A stretch of 64,000 nt of DNA, taken from contig ML978123.1 of the NCBI GenBank assembly GCA_010015805.1, forward strand, positions 124,001 to 188,000, in the 5' to 3' direction. The notes under the pieces were generated by a model. The model was given only the letters and a program-made list of their open reading frames with translations, had not been told where the DNA came from and ran no database searches. Both the position numbers and the translations under genes were made by a program. How positions within the stretch are numbered: position 1 is the stretch's first letter; each line of letters opens with the position of its first letter. Positions 33,316-43,935 of this stretch are shown piece by piece. The DNA is from Rhizodiscina lignyota (lineage: Eukaryota > Ascomycota > Dothideomycetes > Aulographales > Rhizodiscinaceae).

Positions 33316-36078
33316 ATGTCAAACGTCCTACGGCAAACCAGCCGCATTGCTCGAATATCACGATCCCATCTCGAGACACCTTCGAAACTTACCCGCGCGA
33401 GTCCCGCATTCCTTACTCCGATACCACGGTATACTTGGGGTCATCAGAGATGTCGTCGCTACGCCACGGTACAACCGGAGGACCCGAAGGATCCTAAGGA
33501 GAAGAAGGAGACAGTCTCGGACGGTGCGCAGCAAGCAAATGTTGGGAAGAAAAGAGTGGACCAGCCGCTCGGTCGCAACCACAATGCATCAAGTTCATCG
33601 TCCGGCGGAGAGCATGGTGGCGAGCCAGAGCAGCCGGACAAGCAAGAGCAGAAATCCGTGAAGCTCACACCTGCAGAGGAGCAAGCAATAGATGCGTTGC
33701 TGGCGAACCTGAAGCAGGGTATGCCCTCTGCGCAGGCGAAACTGGTCGAGCGCGCTTTCCAGGATATCAAGGAGCAAGGGATTCCGAAAGAGATGCGTGA
33801 GGTAATGGACCAGCTGAAGGATGGTGCGCCTCTGGACCTCGCCACGGCAGCGAAATTAGTGCGAATGACAACGCAGATGGCTCGGCATGAGGCAGAGAGG
33901 AATGCGTCGAAGGCCGAGCCGGACCAAGAAGAGCCAAAGCAGAAGTCAGGAGCCCACGACCCGGGACCACAGAATCAGAGGAGCGAGAAGGACAAGAAAG
34001 ATCAGAGCCAAGGGTTTCAGCAGTTTGACTTCAAGTTCGATGCTGGGACAATGGTTACCGGCGCATTTCTCACATATTTGCTCTATCGGATGATTGTTCC
34101 AGGCGAAAACTCAAGAGAGATCACTTGGCAAGAGTTCAGGAGCACATTTTTGGATAAGGGACTTGTGGAGAAGGTCGTGGTCATGAACCAGAACAAAGCG
34201 AAAGTCTACCTGCATCGTGAGGCCGTTGCTTCAACGTATCCCGACTCTCCAGCGGCGCAGGGTAACTTCCACTATTATTTCACCATTGGCTCCGTCGAAG
34301 CGTTCGAGAGAAGAATGGACGAGGCACAGCAGGAGCTCCAAATACCATCATCAGAAAGGATACCGGTCGCGTATCAAGAAGACGTTCCATGGGTCGCAAC
34401 CCTGCTATCTTTCGGTCCTCAAATACTCATCATTGCTTCCATCCTATATTTCATGAGGCGAGCGGGATCTGGTGGTGCTGGCGGCCAGAGTGGGATTTTC
34501 GGCATGGGTCGCAGCCGTGCGAAGCGCTTCAACCATGAGACAGACATTAAGGTTAAATTTGCCGATGTCGCAGGCATGGACGAGGCAAAGCAAGAGATCA
34601 TGGAGTTTGTCAGCTTTCTGAAAGACCCTGGCATGTATCAGAAGCTGGGCGCAAAAATCCCACGAGGAGCCATCCTTTCTGGCCCGCCAGGTACTGGTAA
34701 GACTCTTCTTGCCAAGGCCACTGCGGGCGAGTCTGGGGTGCCATTCTTCAGTGTCAGCGGCTCAGAGTTCGTGGAAATGTTTGTTGGTGTCGGCCCGTCT
34801 CGTGTACGAGATCTCTTTGCGACAGCGCGGAAGAACACTCCCTGCATCATCTTCATCGATGAAATCGACGCCATTGGTCGGTCGAGATCAAAGCAGAATT
34901 TTGGAGGTGGCAATGACGAACGCGAGAGCACATTGAACCAGATTCTCACAGAAATGGACGGCTTCAACACCTCGGAGCAAGTTGTTGTCATTGCCGGTAC
35001 TAATAGACCAGACATCTTGGATAGTGCCCTCTTGAGGCCGGGACGTTTTGACAGGCATATCGCGATTGACAAACCCACGATGGAAGGCAGAAAGCAAATA
35101 TTTGCTGTTCACCTAAAGAAGATTGTCACCAAGGAAGACCAAGAGTATCTTCAAGGCAGGTTAGCGGCTCTCACTCCAGGGTTCTCTGGAGCAGATATTG
35201 CCAACTGTGTCAACGAAGCCGCCTTGATAGGTAAGGGATTCACAACGGTTAGCTATGAGAAAGGCAAATTGCTAACATAGTATGTAGCCGCTCGCTATCA
35301 CGCCGACAGCGTCGCAATGACCCACTTTGAGCAAGCCATTGAGAGAGTCATCGGCGGCTTGGAGAAGAAGTCCTTGGTCCTGTCACCCGAAGAGAAACGC
35401 ACAGTAGCTTACCACGAAGCTGGTCACGCCATTTGCGGCTGGTACTTCAAGTATGCGGATCCACTGCTCAAAGTTTCCATTATCCCTCGCGGCCAAGGTG
35501 CATTGGGCTATGCCCAATACTTGCCTGCGGGTGATACTTACCTCATGAACGTACACCAGCTCATGGACCGGATGGCGATGACGCTTGGTGGGCGTGTATC
35601 GGAAGAGTTGCACTTTGACACTGTTACCAGCGGGGCAAGCGATGATTTTAAGAAGGTCACGAGAATGGCTTCAGCAATGGTCACAAAGTTCGGCATGAGC
35701 AAGAAGGTCGGATATCTCTTCTTCGAGGACGACAATCAGCAGCAGTTCCAGAAGCCCTTCTCGGAAGAGACGGCCCGGAATATTGACTCCGAGGTCAGGA
35801 GGATAGTCGACGAAGCGTACAAGCAGTGCCGAGATCTGCTCACCGAGAAGAAGAAGGAAGTTGGGATAGTTGCGGAAGAGCTGCTGAAGAAGGAGATGCT
35901 GGGTAGAGATGATATGATCAGGCTGTTGGGACCGCGGCCGTTCGCCGACAAACATGAGGAGTTCGCGAAGTACTTTGGAAGCAGAGGGGATAGGGAGGGT
36001 CCGGACGAAGGCATTGCACCGTCGCCGCCACCAAAATTTCCACCCGGCTCGAGTCCGAATCCGGCGCCGACAATATGA
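33316..36078 (+). CDS. yta12: Mitochondrial m-AAA protease subunit (Yta12/Rca1 type)
   Basis: Two exons (33316-35230 and 35288-36078) give 901 residues. The N terminus [20 protein letters not shown], with RRYATV at 47-52, is a mitochondrial presequence. Two transmembrane segments lie at about 243-260 and 360-380, enclosing the intermembrane-space domain. The AAA domain has Walker A GPPGTGKT (456-463), Walker B IIFIDEID (511-518) and the arginine-finger region [10 protein letters not shown]. The M41 peptidase motif HEAGH (681-685) is complete. The m-AAA protease of the inner membrane degrades misfolded proteins and processes MrpL32 and Ccp1. Wording such as [19 protein letters not shown] and [16 protein letters not shown] fits Yta12 better than its paralogue Afg3 as I remember them, so the family is certain and the paralogue likely. 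A long charged linker (about 55-235) follows the presequence. Confidence 0.93.
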
Positions 36079-36505
36079 AGCGCATTTTGGATAGGGTTGT
36101 AGAATTGTACAGCGAGCATTTGCATTTTTAAAAGGGTTATCATTCCACTCCGAACCAAGGGACTGCCATCTTGGACTGTACAGTACATTTTCCGTCGCTT
36201 AGACTCACATCATTTGCCTGCGTTTCGACCGTGTGGCATAAATATCACAGAATCACAAATATTTCTACTATTGTTCCCATGTGTCTTTCTGTAGAACTAA
36301 ATACTATATGCTTCCCAAACGTACTACTGATTACTACCAGCAGAGACGCAACGGAGACACCAAGCACGCATTTAGGCTGCCAGGAAAGCCGACCACTGCC
36401 TTACGCTTGAGGGTGGGGAGTTCGCGAAGAAAGGTCCAGTAGTGAGAAAAGTCTCAGCTCTTTATGGCAACATTCCGCAAGGTTGTCATCAATTGGAGCT
36501 GAAAC
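36079..36505. other. Convergent 3' region
   Basis: This 427-bp AT-rich gap lies between the stops of the m-AAA protease gene and the enoyl-CoA hydratase gene. No gene is evident. Confidence 0.4.
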
Positions 36506-37480
36506 TCATTGCTTCTTCCTCTTCGATCTCTCCATGAAATGCGCTTCAATGGATCTTCTTGGCTCGCCCGTCTCAAACGCTCTTCCGAAGGCTTCAATGC
36601 TTGCGTCTATTCCCGGACGGCCGGTTCCTCGTTCTTCCCAAGTCTAATTAGTCAGTATCTGGCATGGCGTGTAAAAGGGATCAAGCTTACTCTCATCAGC
36701 GCTTTTTGCGCCACTAACGCACCCGGTGCTGTCTTTGAAAATTTGTCTTCCCATTCCTTGATTTTATCATCAAGAGCTTCGCGGTCTACCACAGCATTGA
36801 CAAATCCCCACTGGAGTGCCACATCTGCATCAATCACATCGCCGAAATACAGAAGCTCTCTTGCCCTACCCCAGCCGACCAAGCCGGGAATCAATGTCGC
36901 CTGGACGACGGATGGCAGCCCCTGTCAGTTACCCATAAGTGAGCAAGGGACTTTCAGGATTGTAGTATCACTCTGTTCATGAAATACGTACTACTCTTGT
37001 CTCTGGCATTCCAAAAACCGTGCCCTGCCTCGTCGCGACTCTGAGATCACACGCCGCAGCAACCTCCATCCCAGCTCCAAGACACGGTCCATCCGTAACG
37101 GCTACGACAGGCACGCTGAAATCCTGTATCGTCCGACATAACAAATCGATATGCTGTATGAAAGTGCGTGCGCTTGCTGGGCTGTCAATGTCCCTCATGA
37201 AATTCAAGTCTGCGCCTGCGATTGTGGCGCTTAGGAATACCGCCCGAAGCCCATCATCTTCTTTCTCTAAATTTTGGAGGCATTTAGTGACCGTGTCCAT
37301 GCCACCTGGGGACAATATTGCAAAATTGCGGCCGGGCGTGGAAAATGTTAAATGTGCTGCGTACCCGCCTGTCTGCAGGGGACTCTTTCGGGTTTCCGTG
37401 GATAGACATCGTACTCGACGAGGGGTAGAGAAGGACTGGCGCAAGAGAGAGGGTCGCCGCAAGATTCTCTGAACACTCAT
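36506..37480 (-). CDS. Enoyl-CoA hydratase/isomerase family protein, probably mitochondrial
   Basis: Three exons (37480-36992, 36921-36691, 36643-36506) give 285 residues, the usual family length. The N terminus MSVQRILRRPSLLRQSFSTP with RRVRCLSTET is a likely mitochondrial presequence. The crotonase core includes the oxyanion-hole segments FLSATIAGADL and GPCLGAGMEVAAACDLRVAT. Glutamates E139 and E160 (FGMPETRVGLPSV) match the two catalytic glutamates of true enoyl-CoA hydratases, so hydration of a 2-enoyl-CoA is plausible. The oxyanion segment IAGADL resembles the family consensus. The gene could act in beta-oxidation or branched-chain amino acid breakdown. The start is the first in-frame ATG. 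No related gene is adjacent. Confidence 0.88.
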
Positions 37481-37996
37481 TTCGATGTATATTCGAGGTG
37501 GACATTGAAAGTTTGAATTGACTATGAATAGATATACGGTGATCTTACGGTGCGCTATTGAGGAGCCGAGGATGGGCGGGGGATTTTCGTTATGACTAGA
37601 TCAGAAAAATTATCACCAAATATCCGGCCTAAACGACATGACCGTTTGAGTATCAGGTCAAAGTAATAGATCTCCTACTCCGCACGCATTCCCCATCTTA
37701 CGATATTTTATGGAAAAGATGTGGATGAGTTCTTCGACTTTGGGAAGTCCTGCATGTACGATGTCTATGACTAAGCGAAATCTAATATTACCGCCTGCCT
37801 TCATTCTCCATTCTTCATTCTTCATTTCTGGCCCTTCAATTTAGAAATAGTGATACCAACGTGACTGTCAATTTCAAGCCATTTCTAATGTCAGGTACGA
37901 CAAGCTTCGCGCAAACCGCTCCGCCATCAACTGCAAGAGGCTGTGGGACTGCGATCTGTGACCCCTGAAACATTGCCTCTTTCTCTACGGAGCAAT
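37481..37996. other. Intergenic region between the enoyl-CoA hydratase and arsenite methyltransferase genes
   Basis: This 516-bp AT-rich stretch separates two minus-strand genes. It should hold the hydratase promoter and the methyltransferase 3' end. No gene is evident. Confidence 0.4.
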
Positions 37997-39103
37997 CTAT
38001 GGTTTAACAGCGAAAATCTTATATGAACCTGTGAAAATTGAATCAGAGGGTGGCTCTCGATCAATGCATTTCAAGTCTCTGACTTACCAGCCCATTCGTT
38101 CAGGTCGATAGAGTCCATATTTGGGAGTGTGTTCAAGTCCTCGCCTCCGGTCTTCGGCGGGCCTCCACAGCATGGTACCGTTCGCGGCCCACAGCAGCCG
38201 TTCTGCCCCCATTGCTCTTTAGATTCAGTCCTTCTCTTGCCATCTTCATCTGTGTCTAGGTAAACATTAAGATCGCTGTGGGTGTCAGCGATCAAAGTAT
38301 CTGTTTCTTGTCAGACAGAGTTGTTTTTGAAGACACTGCTTCCGTACCCTTGAAACCAGCATCTGCAAGATATTTCTCGTATTCATGGACTTGACTTGCC
38401 CCAGCAATACAGCCGACATAAAGAGCAATATCGTTTTGGATATTGTCTGGCAATGGCTGTCTGGCAAGGATATCGGACAGAGCAACACGACCACCTGGCT
38501 TCAGCAGACGGAACATCTCGTTGAATACGAGCTGCTTTTCTTCCTCAGGGACCAGATTGATAACGCAATTCGAAATCAGACAATCGGCGATCCCAGAGCC
38601 CAAAGCAATGTTTGTGATCTGAGACTGGACGAAATGGATGTTCTTCACCCCGGAATTCTCCTTGTTTGTATTTGCTCGAGCAAGCATGTCCTGTAGCGTT
38701 CCGTTACGATAAACCGACCGCTCAAATTCTTAAATTGTGACATGCATACCGGATTCATGTCCACACCTATTGCGCGCCCACTCGGGCCAACGTTCTTTGC
38801 TGCGAGAAAGACATCGAATCCAGCGCCACTTCCGAGATCGATAACAGTTTCGCCCTAGATGGATGACTGTCAGGCATAGTACGAGATCACCGTATTGTCA
38901 TGAGCACATACCTCCCGAAGACTGGCAATGGCTAGAGGGTTCCCGCAGCTCAACCCCAGATTCGCTTCCTCCGGAATGCTGGCCAGCTCTTCTTCGGAAT
39001 ACCCGAACGACTTTGCTACGGTTCTTCCATATTCGACATTGTCACTCTTCGATGCCGAACCATAATGGTCTTGTACATTTTGATAAATTTGGACAGCGTC
39101 CAT
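37997..39103 (-). CDS. arsM: Arsenite methyltransferase (ArsM/AS3MT/Cyt19 family)
   Basis: Five exons (39103-38912, 38854-38750, 38690-38348, 38300-38088, 38028-37997) give 294 residues. The SAM-binding motif I is [20 protein letters not shown] and motif II is AIGVDMN. Three cysteines typical of the catalytic set are present: C53 (LGLSCGNP), C141 ([10 protein letters not shown]) and C193 ([10 protein letters not shown]). The C-terminal part contains [19 protein letters not shown] and two cysteine pairs (NGCCGP at 249-250 and VPCCGG at 257-258) that may bind As(III). The enzyme moves methyl groups from S-adenosylmethionine to As(III), detoxifying arsenic. The cytosol is expected since no targeting signal is seen. 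The gene is divergent from a bZIP gene, with 381 bp between the starts, which suggests shared control. I see no arsenite efflux pump (Acr3) or arsenate reductase in the window. Confidence 0.93.
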
Positions 39104-39484
39104 TATTTGGTATGCAGTCTAAAGCCGGCTGGAATAACAGAATTTGGCAGGTCAAGTATATGCTGTGCAATAGATTCGAAGAACTTGGAAAGCTCCAACT
39201 CATCAAAGTCCAAGATATACTGGTCACCTCGAGTACCGCAGCCAATCATAGCACACATGTCGGTATGTCATCGAATACTTACCATTCGTGGTTAGCGCGA
39301 GTCCGCAGTCACGCGCCAAGCACACTGTACGAACGGATGTTGGCCGCTTGTAGATCTGCATTTCGCGGTTTATATTGGCCTCCGTTCATGTTCTCTTATT
39401 GAATTCGGTGGTATCGCTAATCCTGTTAAACAACTGCCTGGAGAGGAATTCGGCTCCCAACGAATCTGCAACTTGTCGGCGAAG
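39104..39484. promoter_or_regulatory. Shared arsM/bZIP promoter with repeated CGAAT half-sites
   Basis: Six copies of CGAAT or its complement ATTCG lie at 39174-39178, 39272-39276, 39284-39288, 39403-39407, 39448-39452 and 39461-39465. Two pairs are inverted repeats: CGAAT-N7-ATTCG (39272-39288) and ATTCG-N8-CGAAT (39448-39465). The octamer GAATTCGG occurs twice (39401, 39446). With equal base frequencies fewer than one copy is expected in 381 bp on both strands. A TTTATATT at 39369-39376 may be the TATA element of the bZIP gene. Confidence 0.5.
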
Positions 39485-40117
39485 ATGCTAAAGTCGGCTC
39501 CGTCGCGAATGACAGGCAAATGGTCGGCAAAGACTCCAGAGCACAACGCAGCTCGTGTGCGGAATAATCAGCGCCGTCATAGGACGAGAGTGAAGGAACG
39601 AATGAGCGATTTAGAGACTCGACTCGCGCAAACCCAGCGTCTTCTCGATGCTGCTCTTACCCAAATCGACGAGCTGAAATCAGAGCTCGCAAAATCCATC
39701 AACGGCGCAGTCTCCACACGAGACCAGCAGTCTCTTCTCGCCCCACGCGGTCAATCGCCTGTCATTTACAATGCCGGCACTCAAAACGATCTCGCCTCAC
39801 AAGATGACCAAAGGCGCGCCCCGCCATCAATGTGCTGCAACTCCTTGGCTACCTCGCCAATAACCTCAGCGGCGACGACTACCTGTGATGAGGTTGGGAA
39901 CTGCAACGACTTTGAGCCTCAAGCGCAGGACGAATCAACGACGCCGTGTGACATGGCATTCGCGATCATCAAGCAGCAAAACTTCCGCGATGTAGATGTG
40001 GCTGCGATCGGCGAATGGTTGCGGCGCGGCTATCGCCGAGCACTACGAAACGATGATGGATGTAGAGTTGAGAACGGGTTGCTATTCACGGTGTTGGATT
40101 TTATTAGTAGTTCTTGA
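39485..40117 (+). CDS. bZIP transcription factor with cysteine-rich C-terminal half
   Basis: A single exon encodes 210 residues from the ATG at 39485 (MLKSAPSRMTGKWSAKTPEH). The basic region is NAARVRNNQRRHRTRVKERM, typical of a fungal bZIP class, followed by a short zipper with L47, L54, I61 and L68. The rest is probably disordered but contains six cysteines (C117, C118, C134, C140, C155, C193) and ends in a small helical region (FRDVDVAAIGEWLRRGYRRA). Yeast Yap8/Arr1, a bZIP, senses As(III) with cysteines, so a similar role is an attractive inference from the divergent arsenite methyltransferase gene. There is no clear Yap-type NxxAQxxFR signature, so this is not a plain Yap8 orthologue. 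Downstream in-frame ATGs (such as codon 9) are alternative starts. Confidence 0.85.
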   Translation: MLKSAPSRMTGKWSAKTPEHNAARVRNNQRRHRTRVKERMSDLETRLAQTQRLLDAALTQIDELKSELAKSINGAVSTRDQQSLLAPRGQSPVIYNAGTQNDLASQDDQRRAPPSMCCNSLATSPITSAATTTCDEVGNCNDFEPQAQDESTTPCDMAFAIIKQQNFRDVDVAAIGEWLRRGYRRALRNDDGCRVENGLLFTVLDFISSS

Positions 40118-40597
40118 TGCACTAGTTTCGTTCAAATCACGGTGGAATACTTCGGCATTGTAAGCTACCTTATGTAAGGAGCACCTGTAATGCGCAAGCC
40201 ATGCACATCAAGATACCATTTGTTCATCTCCCGTGCTCGTGAGCTTCCTCCAGGGAAAGGAAATAAATGCCGAAGCAACTACTGACCCTTGTCTCACTAT
40301 TCCGCTGTCTCCTTTTGGCGGCATAGCAATGCATTGGGATCATGCAGTAACTGTCATATGCTCTGTCTCCGGGTCATTCAAACGCTCAAGGTCGTAACTG
40401 TACCAACTCTCCGAGATTATCTGGCAGAGCCAACTCAATGCGCAAGTGTAAATGCACGATATTGAACTCTAGGGCCTGACTAGCATGTCTGTCTATCCAT
40501 GATGCCGACTGCCAACCCGCAGATGGCCAAAACGAGAATGCAGGTCCAGAAGACCTGGATGTTCAGCCGATGACCATCAGTGAAGCTGCCTGAGCTA
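40118..40597. other. Convergent 3' region
   Basis: This 480-bp gap lies between the bZIP stop and the stop of the ING-type gene on the other strand. No gene is evident. Confidence 0.4.
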
Positions 40598-43258
40598 TCA
40601 TCTGCCTTTCTTAACCAGTGGCGTAGGTTGGGGTTGGCCCTTCTCATCGACATTCAGCGCGACGCGGCATTCGGGACAATACCACTTGGCACGGCGACCG
40701 GGCATTTTGTCCTCTTCGAGGCCAACACATTGGAGGTGGAACCATTCCCTCTCGCACTGTTGAAAGATGAATACGTCAGTGATATTATAACCGTGTGTTA
40801 ATGTCGAAATGCAAGAGCACCAATGGTAAACACTCACATCATCATTGGAGCAACAAATCATAGTCCCCCAGCTGACGTCTCCGCACAGACAATACCGCGG
40901 CTCATCCGGGTCAATGTCTTCCAACGCCTCCCCTGGATACGGTAACCCTTCAGCCTTGTTCTCTTTACCAGTAGCACCCTTACTACTTCTTCCTCGAAGA
41001 CCGCCTTTCCTCTTTCCGACGCTGACTTTGCCCTTTCCAGAGCCCTCTTCTTTCTCCACCACCAGACCGGGCTCAGGTTTCTTCCCGCGGCGGGTCGTGC
41101 GGGAAGCATTGGCGTTATCGGCTGTGAATGTAGAGGAGGGAAGCGAGATGTTGCTCCCGCGACGCAACTCGCGCACCTCACGAGGTTCACGCTTCGCTGG
41201 CGGTTCTGCAGAGGCGGCTTTGCCTGCTGCTGCCGCTGCAATCGTGGAGCCCGTTCCACGGGACCGAGGTCGAGAGACTGGCTGTGGAGTCGCCGACTTC
41301 TGCGGTACTGTAGATTTCGCCAGTACAGGCTCTGGGAAGGCCGGAGAAACAGGGACGGAGCCAGCTTTGACACTTGCGGTTGCTGAGAGGGGCTCGGGCT
41401 TTGCGACGGAAATTCGGCGGGGGCGCGTCAGAGCGGCAGTGCTGATTGGCACTGGCACTGGGGTCTTCTTTGGCTGCTCCGTTGGAGATGTCGCGCTGGT
41501 GGTTACCGTAGCTGGCGTGGCCTGTCGAGTCTGCGGCGCGGTGGTTTTACCATTCTTCACTGGTGGCGTTGACGAGCCCGCTGGAGCCAGAGGTACAGAT
41601 GTTGTCGTTGTAACAACCTTGGGCGCAATAGGCTGGAGGCCGTTTGGCGCTGGTGATTGCCGCTCACTGGCGGATTTGGCCGCCTCTGTGTTTTCTGATG
41701 TTGATGGTACAGAAGATATAGTGGCAGGAGGATTAATCTTGATCTTCTTGGGCCCGTTGGTAGCGCCTGACTTCGGCGTCCCATTCTCCATGGCGGTGGA
41801 ATCAAGTGAATCATCCCTTTTCCGCTTCTTGGAAGATTTATCCTTCTTCTTTTTCTGAGCTGTAGCTGGGGTGACAGCGACGCTTTCAGACGCATCATCC
41901 CGCTTGAACAAGTCTGAAATATTCTGGCCAATGTTAAGAATGCGCTGGCTGACTTCGTTCATATCCAGAGTATCTGCGCTTGCCGTGGCACGATCGACTT
42001 GCTCTCGGGCACTAACTTCTGGTTGTTCACGCGTTGGTGGGGGCGCTTGGCCGCTGAGACCTGCTTGCTCGCGCGCCTGTTCACGTGCTTGCTTTTCTCG
42101 CTTTTCTTTCTTGGCTTCATTAAGCTTCATCCCGCGATTGATGAGCTGCTGCTCTTTCTCTGATGTGACTTGGAAACGAACTTCTCCGGGCGCGAGTATA
42201 GCTTTCGAAGGATCAACAGGGTCCTCGTCAAGGAATTCTTCGCCCTTCTCTTCAGCCGCAGCTCTCGCTCTGAGGTAGTTCTCTAGACCTCGGCCATGTT
42301 TAGCCAGTTCGCGTCTTATCATTGTCTCAGAAGGAGTCCAGATTGCATTCTTCTTCATTTGCTTGCGAAGCAGAGCCATTTCGTACTCTGTGAGCTTGTG
42401 CCACGGCTTATGCCTACTGCCTACCTTTGCATCTGGAGGTGGAGGCGTGAGCTTCGCAAGAGCATTGCTAGTTGAGATGCCAGCAACAGAGCTGTGTACG
42501 TTTGTTCCCATGACCCCAGGAGGCCTAACACGAGGTGCTTTGGGCAGCCTGCTCCTTCCTGACTTTGAAATCTTGATTCTGTGTGGCTTCAGCATGAGTG
42601 TGCCCGCCACAATATCCGACCCGCTTTCGTCAGATGATGAGTCGTATTCAGGTTCGCTGGCGCCGGGAGAAATCGCGCCAGTTGAAGCTCTCCTATTACG
42701 CTGCTTATCTCGTGCTGTTGCTACCGGTCGAGCAGTTGCTGGATGCCTTCCATCCACATTGATCGTCAATCGTGGAGTTTTCTCAATAGTGAGTCGTCGT
42801 CGAGAACTCTGCGGCGATGAAACTGGCTGTGGAGGGGGTGTAGGGTCTCGTGAAGGTGGCTCAGGTTGTGCCTGCAGCTTGCGCTTGATGCTTATGATTT
42901 GGTCACGGCGCCTCTGGGCAACCTCGTAGATACGCGATGCTTCAGCATGTGCTGATGATCTGCATCTCATGGCATGATCGACAGCTTCTGATATTTGTTT
43001 GCGTAATGTTGCGACATCTGGTCGATTCTCGGTGGGGAGGGTGGGGAGGAGGGAGAAGGTCGTAGTGAGCTCGTGAACCCGCGCAGCATCATCGTGATAT
43101 GTCCCGTCGAGCTTCTCGATGAGCGTCAGAGAGCGGACCAGGTCTGAGGGGAAGTATTCGGTGTAGTCTGAGAAGTCCGTGACGGTAGCTTGGAGATCTG
43201 GGTGAGATGGAGGCGCGGAGGCGACAGGCAGCGCCGACCTCATCTCGACGTCGCCCAT
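40598..43258 (-). CDS. ING-family chromatin protein with C-terminal PHD finger
   Basis: Two exons (43258-40838 and 40756-40598) give 859 residues. The N terminus has the ING helical domain: FSDYTEYFPSDLVRSLTLIE, then KLDGTYHDDAARVHELTTTF. A second conserved block in the middle reads KLTEYEMALLRKQMKKNAIW and then TPSETMIRRELAKHGRGLEN. The C-terminal PHD finger has YCLCGDVSWGTMICCSNDD, then CEREWFHLQCVGL and KWYCPEC after splicing. Between these lie long Pro, Ser, Thr and Lys-rich stretches with nuclear localisation signals such as KKKKDKSSKKRKRDD. ING proteins read H3K4 methylation and sit in histone acetyltransferase or deacetylase complexes; the layout suggests a Pho23-like subunit, but I cannot fix the orthologue. 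The 81-nt intron is frame-preserving and stop-free; if retained it would split the PHD finger. The start is the ATG at 43258. Confidence 0.88.
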   Translation of the reverse strand: MGDVEMRSALPVASAPPSHPDLQATVTDFSDYTEYFPSDLVRSLTLIEKLDGTYHDDAARVHELTTTFSLLPTLPTENRPDVATLRKQISEAVDHAMRCRSSAHAEASRIYEVAQRRRDQIISIKRKLQAQPEPPSRDPTPPPQPVSSPQSSRRRLTIEKTPRLTINVDGRHPATARPVATARDKQRNRRASTGAISPGASEPEYDSSSDESGSDIVAGTLMLKPHRIKISKSGRSRLPKAPRVRPPGVMGTNVHSSVAGISTSNALAKLTPPPPDAKVGSRHKPWHKLTEYEMALLRKQMKKNAIWTPSETMIRRELAKHGRGLENYLRARAAAEEKGEEFLDEDPVDPSKAILAPGEVRFQVTSEKEQQLINRGMKLNEAKKEKREKQAREQAREQAGLSGQAPPPTREQPEVSAREQVDRATASADTLDMNEVSQRILNIGQNISDLFKRDDASESVAVTPATAQKKKKDKSSKKRKRDDSLDSTAMENGTPKSGATNGPKKIKINPPATISSVPSTSENTEAAKSASERQSPAPNGLQPIAPKVVTTTTSVPLAPAGSSTPPVKNGKTTAPQTRQATPATVTTSATSPTEQPKKTPVPVPISTAALTRPRRISVAKPEPLSATASVKAGSVPVSPAFPEPVLAKSTVPQKSATPQPVSRPRSRGTGSTIAAAAAGKAASAEPPAKREPREVRELRRGSNISLPSSTFTADNANASRTTRRGKKPEPGLVVEKEEGSGKGKVSVGKRKGGLRGRSSKGATGKENKAEGLPYPGEALEDIDPDEPRYCLCGDVSWGTMICCSNDDVSVYHWCSCISTLTHGYNITDVFIFQQCEREWFHLQCVGLEEDKMPGRRAKWYCPECRVALNVDEKGQPQPTPLVKKGR

Positions 43259-43935
43259 TACCGCCAAGCTCCAGAAAGCCTAGACACGAGTTGGGCGCGC
43301 GGGGTAGGCGGTGTGATGATGATATGAGTTTAATGTGTTTGTTTCACGCGTTGATGGTGGAGCGCGACGTTTGCGATTGCGGCTCAACGAAAGCTAAGGC
43401 TGCAGGCGGGAGCGCTAACCCTATTAGGATAACGCAGGTTCTAGCGCGCTTTCCCCACAATCGCCTTCTGCGACACCGAACTGCCCTGTGCTTGACGCGT
43501 CCACTGGTGTTTTTACGCGTTTACACTGCTCATCCAGGTAATGCCTCTATAGCGTATATATAGTAGTCTGCAGCGTCTCTGTCATAGCTTTCCATATGCC
43601 AGACTCTCAGCCTGCCTCGAGAAGATGTAGATTCCTATGCGCTACGTGGAAGAGATATTGACGAGATTGGCCACTTTATGAGAGAGTTAATAGAGGCAGC
43701 TAAGTTATATGGCGTGAATAAAAGTTCAACACCCGTACTATGCTAGTACTAAGAAACACTAAGAAAAACACTCTCTATCACTCCTTCACGTTGTGACGTT
43801 TTCACTATTTGGGAACACACGCGGTAGTATTTCTTGCGCACAAAGCTACTTCCTCCATGCTCCACTCACTGCTGCTTAAACACCACCATTTCTCCTTCTT
43901 CCTCAACTGCTCCTTCCCTCAACATCTCCGTCACA
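43259..43935. promoter_or_regulatory. Divergent promoter region of the ING-type and Gfd2-like genes
   Basis: This 677-bp gap separates two start codons pointing apart. I see only short unsupported frames and a small direct repeat (CACTAAGAAA-like, near 43747-43769). Confidence 0.4.

Noticed and set aside
40845-41858. 337-codon open frame on the plus strand
   Set aside because: It is antisense to the Pro/Ser/Thr-rich part of the ING-type gene; the biased codons there leave the opposite strand open. The predicted protein lacks motifs.
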